Origin: Anodontia alba
Lineage: Eukaryota; Mollusca; Bivalvia; Lucinida; Lucinidae
Assembly (NCBI GenBank): GCA_964016985.1
Contig: OZ024830.1
Span: 61,396,550-61,460,549, forward strand
Direction of reading: 5' to 3'
Length of the DNA stretch: 64,000 nucleotides
This document shows positions 33,364 through 46,699 of this stretch, piece after piece. The notes below the pieces were generated by a model. The model did no database searches and was not told where the DNA came from. It saw only the letters and a program-made list of their open reading frames with translations. A program made the position numbers and the translations under genes. Within the stretch, counting starts at the first letter, position 1. The number at the start of each line of letters is the position of its first letter.

Positions 33364-36248
33364 TTTTAGCTCACCTGAGCTATGCTCAGGATGAGCTATA
33401 GTGATCACTTTTTGTCCATCGTCCGTTAGGCAGGCTGTACCTCTATCCATACGTTAACATTTTCAAATGACTTCTTCTCTGAAGCCACGGAGCCAATTTT
33501 GCTCAGATTTCATATGGAGCCTTCCTTAAGTTGGGGGAATGAAAGATGGCCACCATGCCCATATATGGTAAAAACCTTTAAAAATCTTCTTCTCCAGAAC
33601 AGAGGATGCTTTGGGGCTGAATCTTTGCACAAATCATTGGGGATGGGCGGTCTACTAAAGTTGCAAAAATAATGGTTGCACATTGATGTTTGACCTTTTT
33701 ACAGCAAAGTTGCTTCCCTATGCATTGGTATGGGCACCATACATTTATATGAGAAAAATGTTGAGAATTTCAAATGCCTTTTCCTCTGAAGCCTCTGGAC
33801 CAATGTTGCTCAAATTTTATATGGAGCCTTCTTAGTTTGGGGGAAGATAAGATTGCTAAAATGGTTGTGGTCCATTGACCAAGGTGGCCACTATGCCCAT
33901 ATATGGTAAAAATCTTTAAATTCTTCTTTTCCAGAACCGAGGATGCCTTGGGGCTGAATCTTTGCACAAATCTTTGGGGACTGGAGGTCTGCCAAAGTTG
34001 TACATTTGTGTTTGACCTTTTTACAGCAAGCTCAAAGCTGCTTCCCTATGCATTGGTATGGGCACCATACATTTGTATGAGAAAAATATTGAGAATTTCA
34101 AATGACTTTTCCTCTGAAGCCTCTGGGCCAATGTTGCTCAAATTTTATGTGGAGCCTCCTTAGGTTTGGGGAACAGAAGTTTGCTAAAATGGTCGTGGTC
34201 CATTGACCAAGATGGCTGCCATGCCCATATATGGTGAAAACCTTTAAAAATCTTCTTCTCCAGAACCGAGGATGCCTTGGGGCTGACTCTTTGCACAAAT
34301 CATTGGGGATGGGAGGTCTACCAAAGTCGCTAATATATTGGTTGTACACTGACGTTTGATCTTTTTATGGTGAGCTTCCCTATGCATATATATGGGCCTC
34401 ATACATTTGATAGTTTCAAATGACTTCTCCTCTGAAGCCTCTGGGCCATTGTTGCTCAAATTTTATGTGGAGCCTCCTTAGGTTTGGGGAACAGAACCAA
34501 GTATGCCTTGGGGCTGACTCTTTGCACAAATCATTTGGGACGGGAGGTCTACCAAAGTCGCTATTATATTGGTTGTACATTGACTTTTGACCTTTTTATG
34601 GCGAGGTCAAGTTTGCTTCTTTATGCATTGGTATGGGCACCATATATTTGTATGGGAAAAATGTTGAGAATTTCAAATGACTTTTCCTCTGAAGCCTCTG
34701 GGCCAATGTTGCTCAAATTTTATATGGAGCCTCCTTAGGTTGGTGGAACAAAAGATTGCTAAAATTGTCATGGTCCATCGACCAAGATGGCCGCCATGCC
34801 CATACATGGTAAAAACCTTGAAAAATCTTCTTCTCCAGAACAGAAGATGCCTTTTGTCTTTGCACAAATCATCGGAGACGGGAGGTCTACCAAAGTTGCT
34901 AAAATGATGGTCTTACATTGAATGTTGCTCAAGTTTTATGTGGAGCCTCCTTAGGTTGGTGGAACAAAAGATTGCTAAAATGTCATGGTCCATTGACCAA
35001 GATGGCTGCCATGCCCATATATGGTAAAAACCTTGAAAAATCTTCTTCTCCAGAACAGAGGATGCCTTTTGTCTTTGCACAAATCATCGGAGATGGGAGA
35101 TCTACCAAAGGTGCTAAAATGATGGTCTTACACTGACGTTTGATCTTTTTATGGTGAGCTTCCCTATGCATATGTATGGGCCTCATACATTTGATAGTTT
35201 CAAATGACTTCTCCTCTGAAGCCTCTGGGCCAATGTTGCTCAAATTTCATATGGAGCCTCCTTGTGGCAGGGGAATGAAAGATTGCTAAAATGGTCATGG
35301 TCCGATGGCCAAGATGGCTGCCATGCCCATATATGTTAAAAACCTTAAAAAATCTTCTTCTCCAGAACCAAATAAGCCCTGAGGCCTTATCTTTGCACAA
35401 ATCCTCGGGGACAGGAGATCTATCAAAATGGCTAAAACAATGGTCCTACATTTATGTTTGACCTTTTTACGACAAGGTCAAATTTGCTTCCCCATGTATT
35501 TTTATGGGCCCTATACATTTAAATGGGAAAAATGTTGAAAATTCATATTTTAGACATCTCCTTTATAATCTGGTTGAATGGAAACTTGATGGTGAGCATT
35601 AGGGTGCTTATGAGACACAAAATAGCTAAATGAGCCAATAGACAATCTAAGGTGGCCACCACAGCCACCATCTTGAAAATCAGTTTTCGACATCTCTTCC
35701 TAAACCTTAGGTCACTTTGAGTGGAAACTTGCTCTTTAGCAATAGGATGACCTGGATTGAAATGAGCTAAAATTCTGTCGATGAAAAATCCAAGATGACT
35801 GCAATGGTTCTGCTCCATTGAACAAGGTGGCCACCAGAGCAAAAAAATAGAAAGTCTTCAAACAACATCTCGTCCCTGGCCAATGGCCCGATTTTAAAAT
35901 ATTTGAACAGAAGTTTCCTCCAATGGCCCTCTACCAAAAATTACTAAAATGGTTCAGCTTGGCTGAACAAAGTGGAGGCCAGAGCTAAAAATAGAAAAAG
36001 AAAACCTTTAAATGACAGGATAAGTAGATGACACAATTAACTTCTAAAAAAATTTGATTTTTTTTTTTTTTTTTTACTTATGGCCCTTTGAAAATTTCAG
36101 CATTTTAACCTTGTAAGCAAGATATCTCAAAAACTGTTTAAGCCATTGCCTTGAAACTTGACAGGCTGATAGGGAATGATGAGTAAATGACCTGATTAAC
36201 TTATAGCAGTTAACTCAGGTGAGCATTGTGGCCCATGGGCTTTTGTTT
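33364..36248 (+). mobile_element. Helentron/HINE-like element, ~320-bp core units
   Basis: The 5' module is TTTTAGCTCACCTGAGC with its complement GCTCAGGATGAGCTA, then GTGATCAC and GTCCATCGTCCGTTAGG. Core units begin CCTCTGAAGCCTCTGGGCCA near 33787, 34113, 34434, 34689 and 35213. Each carries CCAAGATGGCNGCCATGCCC and GAGGATGCCTTGGGGCTGA. The array turns into other units after 35540. The 3' end is CTCAGGTGAGCATTGTG, then GGCCCATGGGC and TTTTGTTTT. It directly abuts the element at 33327-33366 and the next at 36250, so three elements lie head to tail. Confidence 0.75.
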
Positions 36249-39137
36249 TGTTAGCTCACCTGGAGCTTTGCTCAAGGTCAGCTTATGCAATGGCCTGTTG
36301 TCCTTCGTCCGTCATCCGTCCGTCTTTAGCTTTTCATATTTTCGACATATCCTCCAGAACCATAAGTTGGATTGAGTTGAAACATAGTAGGAGGCATTGT
36401 GGCAACTTGGAGATTCAGAATTGCTAAAATCGTTCTGTTCCAATATCCAAGATGGCCACCATGGTGGCCATCTTGAAATTCTTCAAACGACATCTCCTCC
36501 CAAACCCTACGTTTGATTGAGCTGAAACTTGATGGGAGGCATCACAGTCGCACAGAGATTCAAAATTACTAAAATTGTTCCTTTTCAATATCCAAGATGG
36601 CTGCCGGGGGAGCCATCTTGAAATACTTCAAACTACATCTCCTCCTAAACCCTGTCTGATTGAGCTGAAACATGATGGGAGGCATCACAGTCACACAGAG
36701 ATTCAAAATTGCTAAAATCGTTCCATTCCAATATCCATATTGGCCGCCATGGCGACCATCTTGAAATTCTTCAAATGACATCTCCTCCCAAACCCTAAGT
36801 CCGATTGAGCTGAAACTTGATGGGAGGCATGACAGTGACACAGAGATTCAAAATTGCTAAAATCGTTCTGTTCCAATATCCAGAATGGTTGCCATGGTGG
36901 CCATCTTGAAATACTTCAAACCACATCTCCTCCTAAACCCCAAGTCCGATTGAGCTGAAACTTGATGGGAGGCATCACAGTCACACAGAGATTCAAAATT
37001 GCTGAAATCTTTCCATTTGGATATCCAAGATGGCTGCCAGGACAGCCATCTTGAAATTTTTCAAATGACATCTCCTCCCGAAACCTAAGTCCGATTGAGC
37101 TGAAACTTTATGGAAGGCATCACAGTGACACAGAGATGCAAAATTGCTAAAATCGTTCCGTTCCAATATCCAAAATTGCAGCCTGGGCCGCCATCTTGAA
37201 ATTCTTCAAACGACATCTCCTCCTAAACCCTAAGCCGGATTGAGCTGAAACTTGATGGGAGGCATCACAGTGACACAGAGTGAGAATTGCTAAAATCGTT
37301 CCATTCCGATATTCACGATGGCAGCCATAGGCCATCTTGAAATTCTTCAAATGACATCTCCTCCTAAACCCTAAGTCCGATTGAGCTGAAACTTGATGGG
37401 AGGCATCACAGTGACACAGAGATTGAGAATTGCTAAAATGGTTCCATTCCAATGTCCAAGATGGCCACCACGGTGGCCGTCTTGAAATTGTTCAGATGAC
37501 ATCTCTTCCCAGATTGAGTCAAAACTTGATGGGAGGCATCACAGTGACAGTTGTCAGAGATTCAGAATTGCAAAAATTGTTCTGTTCCGATAGCCAAGAT
37601 GGCTGCCATGTTGGCCATCTTGTAATTCTTCAAACGATATCTCCTCCAAAACCATAAGTCAGATTGTGCTGAAACTTTATGGGAGGCATCGGAGCGACAT
37701 AGAGATTCAGAGTTGCATTCTGATATCCATGGCAGCCATCTTGAAATTCTTCAAACCACATCTCCTCCCAAACCGTAAGTTGGATTGAGCTAAAACTTGA
37801 TGGGAAGCATCACAGTGACAGAGATTTAGAATTGCAAAAATTGTTCCGTTCCAATATCAGAGATGGCCGCCAGGGCAGCCATCTTGAAATTCTTCAAATG
37901 ATATCTCCTCCAAAGCCATAAGTCAGATTGAGCCGAAACTTTATGGGTGGCATCGGTGCTACATTGAAATTCAGAATTGCTAAGATTGTTCTGTTTTGAT
38001 ATCCAAGATGGCTGCCATGGTGGCCATCTTGAAATTCTTCAAACAACATCTCCTCCCAAACGGAAAGTTGGATTGAGCCAGAACTTGATGGGAAGCATCA
38101 CAGGGACACAGAGATTAAGAATTGCTAAAATCATTCTGTTCAGATATCCAAGATGGCTTCCATGGGGGCCGACTTGAAATTCTTCAAACGACATCTAATC
38201 CAAAACAATCAGCTCAGATGGGAGGTTTTGGAGAGTTATAGAGACTCAGAATTGCTAAAATTATTCTATTCCCATATCCAAGATGGACGCCATCTTGAAA
38301 TTCTTCAAATGACATGGCCTTCCAAACCGTAAGTTGTATTGAGCCAAAACTTGATGGGAAGCATCACAGTGACACAGAGATTCAGAATTGCTAAAATCCT
38401 CCTGTTCAGATATCCAAGATGGCTGCCAGCAGCCATCTTGAAATTCTTCAAACGACATCTCGTCCTAAACCATAGGTCTGAATGGAGGTATTGAAGCGAC
38501 ATAAAGATTCAGAATTGCTAAAATTGTCAGCCTTCTTGAAAATCTTCAAACTACATCTCCTCCGGCTATCTTGTAAGTCTTCATTTGTTATCTGCTCCCG
38601 AACAGTAAGTCTGATGGAGGGGAAACTTGATGGAAGTCATCAAGGCAGCATGGAGATTTAGAATTGCTAAAATGATTGCATTCTCATATCCAAGATGGCC
38701 ACCATGGCAACCATCTTGAAAATCTGGAAATCACATCTGCTATGAAAGGGTAAGTCTGATTGGGCTTAAACATGATGGGAGGCATTGGGGTGATATGGAA
38801 ATTCAGAATTGCTAAAATCCTTCTGTTCCAATGTTCAAGATGGCCACCATCTTGAAATTCTTCAGATCACATCTCCTCCCAAAGAGTAAGTCAGGTTGAG
38901 CCAAAACTTGATGGGAGGCATTGGGGTGAATGGAAATTCAGAATTGCTGAATCATTCATTTCCAGTATCCAAGATGACGGCCATGGTGGCAGTCTTGAAA
39001 CTCTTCAAGCAACATCAGATTCTGAATTGCTAAAGGCAATCTGATCTGATAGCCAAGATGGCCACCATTGCACAATGTAACATGATGATCAGCCTAATCC
39101 AGGTGAGCGATTTCTGGCCCACTTGGGCCTCTAGTTT
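36249..39137 (+). mobile_element. Helentron/HINE-like element with ~143-bp units carrying AAGATGGCNGCCAT palindromes
   Basis: The 5' module is TTAGCTCACCTGGAGC with the partial complement GCTCAAGGTCAGCTTA, then CGTCCGTCATCCGTCCGTC. About 18 units of roughly 143 bp repeat CAAAATTGCTAAAATCGTTC, TATCCAAGATGGCNGCCATG, GCNGCCATCTTGAAATTCTT, ACATCTCCTCCCAAACC and ATTGAGCTGAAACTTGATGG. The 3' end is CCAGGTGAGCGATTTCTG, then GGCCCACTTGGGCC and TCTAGTTTTT. The AAGATGGC...GCCATCTT palindrome recurs in most units. Confidence 0.8.
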
Positions 39138-39296
39138 TTGTAAAAATTTTGCTGTTGATTTTTGGTAATTATATCCCCCCCCCCTACAAAAGGGGGGTTG
39201 ACAAATTGTTTTTTGGACGGATCCCGTTGGCGGCAGCGTAAAACTTCTTGTCTGCTCTGTAACTTGAATACCTTTTGGAATATTTTGATAATACCA
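39138..39296. repeat. Start of ~167-bp tandem array
   Basis: Contains a C-run/G-run hairpin (CCCCCCCC...AAAAGGGGGG near 39177-39198) and the first partial unit (CTTGTCTGCTCTGTAACTTG), cut by the SINE at 39297. Confidence 0.6.
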
Positions 39297-39595
39297 GCCT
39301 CAATGGCGCAGTTGGATGCGCGTCCAACTGGAGACCAAGAGGTCATGGGTTCGACCCTCGCTGAGGTCAGCAGCATTCTTTCGTGGAGATCGATCACAAA
39401 ATATTTTCTACAGTCATTCTCTCCCTTCCACTGATTCAAAAAGGGCAGTTGTCAGTTTTTGGCGAAAGAATGTGCAAAATACTGGTTAACCGCTTAGTAA
39501 GTCTGCCCAGTAAACATGTGGTTAGGTAAACTGACCATGCTGGACATGACCCCATTGGGTTGAATGGGCTGTAAAACCTCAACACAAACAAAATC
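39297..39595 (+). mobile_element. tRNA-derived SINE, copy 1
   Basis: The head folds like a tRNA, with GCCTCAATGGCGCAGTTGG (A-box) and GGTTCGACCCTCG (B-box) near 39350. The body includes AAATATTTTCTACAGTCATT and GTTAACCGCTTAG, and it ends GTAAAACCTCAACACAAACA. It interrupts a unit of the ~167-bp array between GATAATAC and TTGGTAGAAGTG. No clear target duplication. The second copy is at 47196-47495. Confidence 0.88.
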
Positions 39596-41893
39596 TTGGT
39601 AGAAGTGTAGAACAGGACCAGACAGCGTGTCATGTACAAGTATGACAACTCTGCCTTTCTTACTATTGGAGATATCCCCCTTTGTTTTATTTGAAAAAAG
39701 ATTTCTTGTCTTCTCAGTACTTGGCATAAATGTAGAACAGGACCAGATGACATGTCACATACAAGAATGACAACTCTGCCTTTCTAACTTTTGGCATTAT
39801 TTCCCTTTGTTATATTTGACAGTGATAATCCATTAATTTCGTGTCCGCTCTGCAAGTCAAAGACCCTTTGAAATATTTTTATGATACTTGGTAGAAATGT
39901 AGAACAGGACGAGACGACGTGTCGAGTACAAGAATGACACCTCTGCTTTTCTTTTAGCGTTATCTCCTTTTGTTATGTCTCACAGTGATTATCCATTGAT
40001 TTCGTGTCTGGTCTGTAAGTCAGAGACACTTTGGAATATTTTTATGATACTTGGTAGAAATGTAGAACAGGACCAGATGACGTGTTGCTTAACTATTGGA
40101 GATATCCCCCTTTGTTTTATTTAAAAAAGATTTCTTGTCTGCTCAGTACTTGGCATAAATGTAGAACAGGACCAGATGACATGTCACATACAAGAATGAC
40201 AACTCTGCCTTTCTAACTTTTGGCATTATTTCCCTTTGTTATATTTGACAGTGATAATCCATTGATTTCGTGTCAGCTCTGCAAGTCAAAGACCCTTTGA
40301 AATATTTTTATGATACTTGGTAGAAATGTAGAACAGGACCAGATGACATGTCATGTACAAGAATGACACCTCTGCTTTTCTTACTTTTAGAGTTATCTCC
40401 TTTTGTTATGTCTCACAGTGATTTTCCATTGATTTCATGTCCGGTCTGTAAGTCAAAGACACTTTGGAATATTTTTAGGATACTTGGTAGAAATGTAGAA
40501 CAGGACCAGACGACATGTTGCGTACAAGAATGACAACTCTGCCTTTCTTACTTTTGGAGTTATCTCACTTTGTTATATTTGACAGTGATAATCCATTTGA
40601 TTTTGTGTCAGCTCTGTAAGTCAAAGACACTTTGGAATATTATTATGATACTTGGTAGAAATGTAGAACATAACCAGACGACGTGTCGCGTACAAGAATG
40701 ACAATGACAACTCCACTTTTCTTACTTTGGGCGTTATATTCCTTTGTTATGTCTGACATTGATTATCCATTGATTTCGTGTCGGCTGTGTAAGTCAAAGA
40801 ACCTTTGGAATATTTTTCATGATACTTGATAGGACCAGATGATCTGTCATGTACAAGAATGACAAATCTGCCTTTCTTACTTTTGGTGTTATCTCCCTTT
40901 GTTATATTTGACAGTGATTATCCATTGATATTGTGTCCACTCTGTAAGTCAAAGACCCTTTGGAATATTTTTATGATACTTGGTAGAAATGTAGAATAGG
41001 ACCAGATGATGTGTCAGGTACAAGAATGACAACTCTGGCTTTCTTACTTTTGGAGTTATCTCCTGTTGTTTTGTTTGAAATATATTTTTCATCTGCTCTT
41101 TAACTGGAATACCCTTTGGAATATTTCAGTGGTACTTGGCAGAAATGTAGAACAGCACCAGATGACATGTCGCATACAAGAATGACAACTCTGCCTTTCT
41201 TACTTTTGGCGTTATCTCCCTTTGTTATGTCTGACAGTGATTATCCATTGATTTGGTGTCCACTCTGTAAGTCAAAGACCCTTTGGTATATTTTCATGAT
41301 ACTTGGTAGAAATGTAGAACAGGACCAGATAACATGTCACATACAAAATGACAACTCTGCCTTACTTACTTTTGGTGTTTATCTCCCTTTCTTATGTTTG
41401 ACAGTGATTATCCATTGATTTTGAACCAGTTGAGATAGAGCCTTCATATTTGGCATGTAGATTCCTTGTGACAAAAGCTTCACAATCACACAAAAAATTT
41501 TGACCTGTGACCTTGAGCTTGACTGTGACCTACTTCAAAAAAAACTTTAGCATTGGTCATAACTTTTGTACCATTTGAGATACAGGCTTCATATTTGGCA
41601 TTTAGGTTCCTCCTGACAAGGGCTTCCTACTCATACAAAAAAAAAATTGACCTATGACCTTGACCTTGACCTGTGACTGACTTAAAAGAAAAAAAATCAG
41701 CAACGATCGTAACTTTTGGACCGTTTCAGACATAGCCTTCAAATTTGGCATGTAGGTTCCTTGTGACAAGCACTTCCCACTCATACAAAAAGATTTTTGA
41801 ACTCTGACCTTGACCTTGACTTGTGACCTACTTTAAAGAAAAAAATGACCTTGGCCCGGGAACATGTTTGTGTTCCACAAACACATCTTGTTT
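39596..41893 (+). repeat. Tandem array, ~167-bp unit, with HINE-like 3' end
   Basis: About eleven units share TTGGTAGAAATGTAGAACAG, GACCAGATGACATGTC, ACAAGAATGACAACTCTGCC, TTATCTCCCTTTGTTATG and GTCAAAGACCCTTTGGAATA. GTAGAACAGGACCAG recurs at spacings of about 154-169 bp. From 41400 the core changes to units with TGACCTTGACCTTGACNTGT and CATATTTGGCATGTAGGTTC. The end at 41865-41893 is a hairpin, TGTTTGTGTTCCACAAACAC, followed by ATCTTGTTT, the shared 3' terminus. Confidence 0.85.
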
Positions 41894-41920
41894 ACTTTTG
41901 GAGTTAACTCTCCTTCTTGT

Positions 41921-44900
41921 TATGCCCCCGCCTATTCGAAGAATAGCAGATGGGCATTAAGTATTACCCCTGTCCGTCCTGTACGTCTGTTTGTCTGTCT
42001 GTCCATCCGTCTGTCCGTCCGTACGTCCCACTTTGTGTCCGGGCCATAACTCCCAAACCGTATGGAATATATTCATGAAACCTCACAGGTGCATACATCA
42101 CATTGAGACGATGTGTCATGAACAAGGAAGACAACTCTTGCATTTTTGGTTTTTGAATTATTTCCGCTTGACTAAGTTCCATATAGTTAACTGTGTCCGG
42201 GCCATAAATCCTAAACCGTATGAAATATATTCATGAAACTTTACCAGTGCCTGCATCACACTGAGACGATGTGTCATGAACAAGGAAGACAACTCTTGCA
42301 TTTTTGGTTTTTGAATTATTTCCGCTTTACTTAATTCCATATAGTTAACTGTGTCTGGGCCATAACTCCTAAACCGTATGAAATATATTCATGAAACTTT
42401 ACCAGTGCCTGCATCACACTGAGACGATGTGTCATGAACAAGGAAGACAACTCTTGCATTTTTGGTTTTTGAATTATTTCCGCTTGACTTAGTTCCATAT
42501 AGTTAAATGTGTTCGGGCCATAACTCCTAAACCATATGAAAAATATTCATGAAACTTTACCAGTGCATGCATCACACTGAGAAGATGTGTCATGAGCAAG
42601 GAAGAAAACTCTTGCATTTTTGGTTTTTGAATTATTTCCCTTTGACTTAGTTCCATATAGTAAACTGTGTCCAGGCCATAACTCCTAAACCATATGGAAT
42701 ATATTCATGAAACTTTATGGGTGCATGCATCACATTGAGACGATTTGTCATGAATATGGAGGACAACTCTTGCATTTTTATGCCCCCGCCTATTCGAAGA
42801 ATAGCGGATGGGCATTAAGTATTACCCCTGTCCGTCCCGTACGTCTGTCCGTCCGTCCGTCCGTCTATCCATCTCTCCGTCCATCCGTCTGTCTGTCTGT
42901 CCCACTTCGTGTCCGGGCCATAACTCCCAAACCGTATGGAATATATTCATGAAACTTCACAGGTGCATACATCACAATGAGACGATGTGTCATGAACAAG
43001 GAAGACAACTCTTGCATTTTTGGTTTTTGAATTATTTCCGCTTGACTTAGTTCCATATAGTTAACTGTGTCCGGGCCATAACTCCTAAACCGTATGAAAT
43101 ATATTCATGAAATTTTACCAGTGCCTGCATCACACTGAGACGATGTGTCATGAACAAGGAAGACAACTCTTGCATTTTTGGTTTTTGAATTATTTCTGCT
43201 TGACTTAGTTCCATACAGTTAACTGTATGAAATATATTCATGAAACTTTACCAGTGCATGCATCACACTGAGAAGATGTGTCATGAGCAAGGAAGAAAAC
43301 TCTTGCATTTTTGTTTTTTGAATTATTTCCCCTTGACTTAGTTCCATATATTAAACCGTGTCCGGGCCATAACTCCTAAACCATATGGAATATATTCATG
43401 AAACTTTATGGGTGCATGCATCACATTGAGACGATGTGTCATGAACAAGGAAGACAACTTGCATTTTTATGCCCCCGCCTATTCGAAGAATAGAGGATGG
43501 GCATTAAGCATTACCCCTGTCCGTCCCGTACGTCTGTCCGTCCGTACATCCCACTTCCTGTCCGGGCCATAACTCCCAAACCGTATGGAATATATTCATG
43601 AAACTTCACAGGTGCATACATCACATTGAGACAATGTGTCATGAACAAGGAAGACAACTCTTGCATTTTTGGTTTTTGAATTATCTTCCCTTGACTTAGT
43701 TCCATATAGTAAACCATGTCCGGGCCATAACTCCTAAACCGTATGGAATATATTCATGAAACTTCACAGGTGCATACATCACATTGAGACGATGTGTCAT
43801 GAACAAGGAAGACAACTCCTGCATTTTTGGTTTTTGAATTATTTCCACTTGACTTAGTTCCATATAGTTAACTGTGTCCGGGCCATAACTTCTAAACCAT
43901 ATGAAATATATTCATGAAACTTTACCAGTGCCTGCATCACACTTAGACAATGTGTCATTAACAAGGAAGACAACTCTTGCATTTTTGGTTTTTGAATTAT
44001 TTCCGCTTGACTTAGTTCCATACAGTTAACTGTGTCTGGGCCGTAACTCCTAAACCCTATGAAATATATTCATGAAACTTTACCAGTGCATGCATCTCAC
44101 TGAGAAGATGTGTCATGAGCAAGGAAGAAAACTCTTGCATTTTTGGTTTTTGAATTATTTCCCCTTGACTTAGTTCCATATAGTAAACTGTGTCCGGGCC
44201 ATAAGTCCTAAACCATATGGAATATATTCATGAAACTTTATGGGTGCATGCATCACATTGAGAGGATGTGTCATGAACAAGGAAGACAACTCTTGCATTT
44301 TTGGTTTTTGAATTATCTTCCCTTGACTTAGTTCCATATAGTAAACCGTGTCCGGGCCATAACTCCTAAACCGTATGGAATATATTCATGAAACTTCACA
44401 GGTGCATACATCACATTGAGACGATGTGTCATGAACAAGGAAGACAACTCTTGCATTTTTGGTTTTTGAATTATTTCCGCTTGACTTAGTTCCATATAGT
44501 TAACTGTGTCCGGGCCATAACTCCTAAACCGTATGAAATATATTCATGAAACTTCACCAGTGCCTGCATCACACTGAGACGATGTGTCATGAACAAGGAA
44601 GACAACTCTTGCAATTTTGGTTTTTGAATTATTTCCGCTTGACTTAGTTCCATACAGTTAACTGTGTCCGGGCCATAACTCCTAAACCGTATGAAATATA
44701 TTCATGAAACTTTACCAGTGCATGCATCACACTGAGAAGATGTGTCATGAGCAAGGAAGAAAACTCTTGCATTTTTGGTTTTTGAATTATTTCCCCTTGA
44801 CTTAGTTCCATATAGTAAACCGTGTCCGGGCCATAACTCCTAAACCATATGGAATATATACATGAAACTTTATGGGTGCATGCATCACATTGAGACGATG

Positions 44901-45310
44901 TGTCATGAACAAGGAAGACAACTCTTGCATTTTTTGTTTTTGAATTATCTTCCCTTGACTTAGTTCCATATAGTAAACCGTGTCCGGGCCATAACTCCTA
45001 AACCATATGGAATATATTCATGAAACTATACAGGTGCATGCATCACATTGAGACGATGTGTCATGAACAAGGAAGACAACTCTGGCATTTTTGGTTTTTG
45101 AATTATTTCCCCTTGACTTAGTTCCATATAGTTAACCATGTCTGGGCCATAACTCCTAAACCATATGGAATATATTCATGAAACTATACAGGTGCATGCA
45201 TCACATTGAGACGATGTGTCATGAACAAGGAAGACAACTCTTGCGTTTTTCATTTTTGAATTATCTTCCCTTGACTTAGTTTCATATAGTAAACTGTGTC
45301 CGGGCCTTAA
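41921..45310 (+). repeat. Tandem array, ~159-bp unit, about 20 copies, with three embedded TATGCCCCCGCC modules
   Basis: Units share GTGTCCGGGCCATAACTCCT, AAACCGTATGGAATATATTC, TGCATCACATTGAGACGATG, TGTCATGAACAAGGAAGACA and TTTTGGTTTTTGAATTATTT. Unit starts near 42193, 42352 and 42511 show a 159-bp period. At 41921, 42779 and 43469 lies a module TATGCCCCCGCCTATTCGAA, then GAATAGNGGATGGGCATTA, which folds into a hairpin and is followed by GTCCGTCC microsatellite of different lengths. No TCTTGTT terminus is seen at the 3' side. Confidence 0.9.
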
Positions 45311-46200
45311 TAATAACTTCATGGTATACCTGTTACAATTACATATAAACCCTTTTTCTGAATGGCATTTTGGGGGGGGCATCCGTGTCCTATGGACACT
45401 TTTTCTAGTGTTTGAATTTAATTTCTTGTCTCTGTTCTGTTACACGAATACCCTACCGAATATGTTGATGGTGCTTGGTACAAATGTAGAACAGGACGTG
45501 CTGACATGTTGCATACAAGATGACAGCTGGTGGGATTGTAGGGGGTGGGGCGGGGGCATATTTGTTTTTTTTTCTAAAAAACCTTTTCTAGTTATTAGTT
45601 CATTTTGACATGCACCAGCTATATCAGTATATGTCTGTATAGTTACTGATACATACATATATTTGCCACCTGTTTGTGGATATATGTTTTCCCGGCGCAT
45701 TACAAAAGAAAAATAATGATGTGACTTTACATTGAAAGTCTTCTATAACAAGAAAAGGTCACATATTTACATATATATTGCTTGTCGGTAATGTTTCTGT
45801 GAAAAAATATTACATGTGTTATGTTATGTCATGTGCGAAGTTTGAGCACCCAAAACAGCCTGCGCAGCCCGATTCGATCTGCTGCTCCGTCTTCAGTCTT
45901 TAATGGTTTTGCGATGGCCAGCAGCGTTTCAATCCCCCGACCTCACCGCTGTGCAGGCTGATACTGGCTCTCCTTGTCTCTACCAATACCACATTCATCT
46001 AAGTTGGCACAGGTCTTGCATGGTAGGTGTGCATATACATACTCTAACATACACATATATCGGCCCAGGGATAAGTGGCAGACACAATGTCTAAACAGCT
46101 CTCCATGGTCCCAGTTAGCCATAAATTACATCTGTTGAGTGTTGATATAAGAAGACAATGAAGAGAGGAGATGAAGAGAGATTGAGAAAGAGAATGTAGC
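45311..46200. other. Intronic spacer
   Basis: It has one partial ~167-bp unit (AATATGTTGATGGTGCTTGG at 45457), a G-run at 45371 and mixed sequence. No coding feature is recognised. Confidence 0.4.
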
Positions 46201-46699
46201 TTTATCTTGTGGACCTTGATGAAGATTGTTCCAGTTATATCCTTGGGGTAAAAAATGTCCCAGCCCTAGAATCACTTGTTTTACATAGACTCACATATAG
46301 GGAAAATTCTTCAAACGTCTTATTCTCAGAAACCACATGGGCCAATCAAAGCTAAATTTCATAAGGAGCTTCCATAGTTGGGGAACCAGTTTGTCTGCTG
46401 CATCTTGGTCACATGACCAGGGTGGCCACCATGCCCATATATGATAAAAAAAACCCTTAAAAAATCTTCTTCTCAGGAGCTTAAGGGCCACAGCATTGGT
46501 ATGCAGCATTGTGGACATGGGCCAAGTAAAATTTGGAAAATAGTAACCTTAAATTGACCTTGACCTTTTTAACAGAAAGGTCACATTATTCTACATAAAC
46601 TGCTACAGGTGAAACTTAAACAAGTTTTCTTGTCTCAAACTAGAAGGCTGAGGCTTTTGATATTTGGGGTGTAGCTTTATCTTGTGGACCTCTACCAAG

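Noticed and set aside
36569..38502. Open frames of 65-101 codons on both strands in the 36-39 kb array
   Set aside because: They repeat with the ~143-bp unit, shift frame between units and resemble no protein family.
39297..39370. tRNA gene
   Set aside because: A and B boxes are present but the anticodon arm is not canonical, and the sequence continues into a SINE body with a second copy at 47196.
41921..45310. CRISPR-like array of regular repeats
   Set aside because: The whole 159-bp unit repeats with no unique spacers, and the context is eukaryotic.
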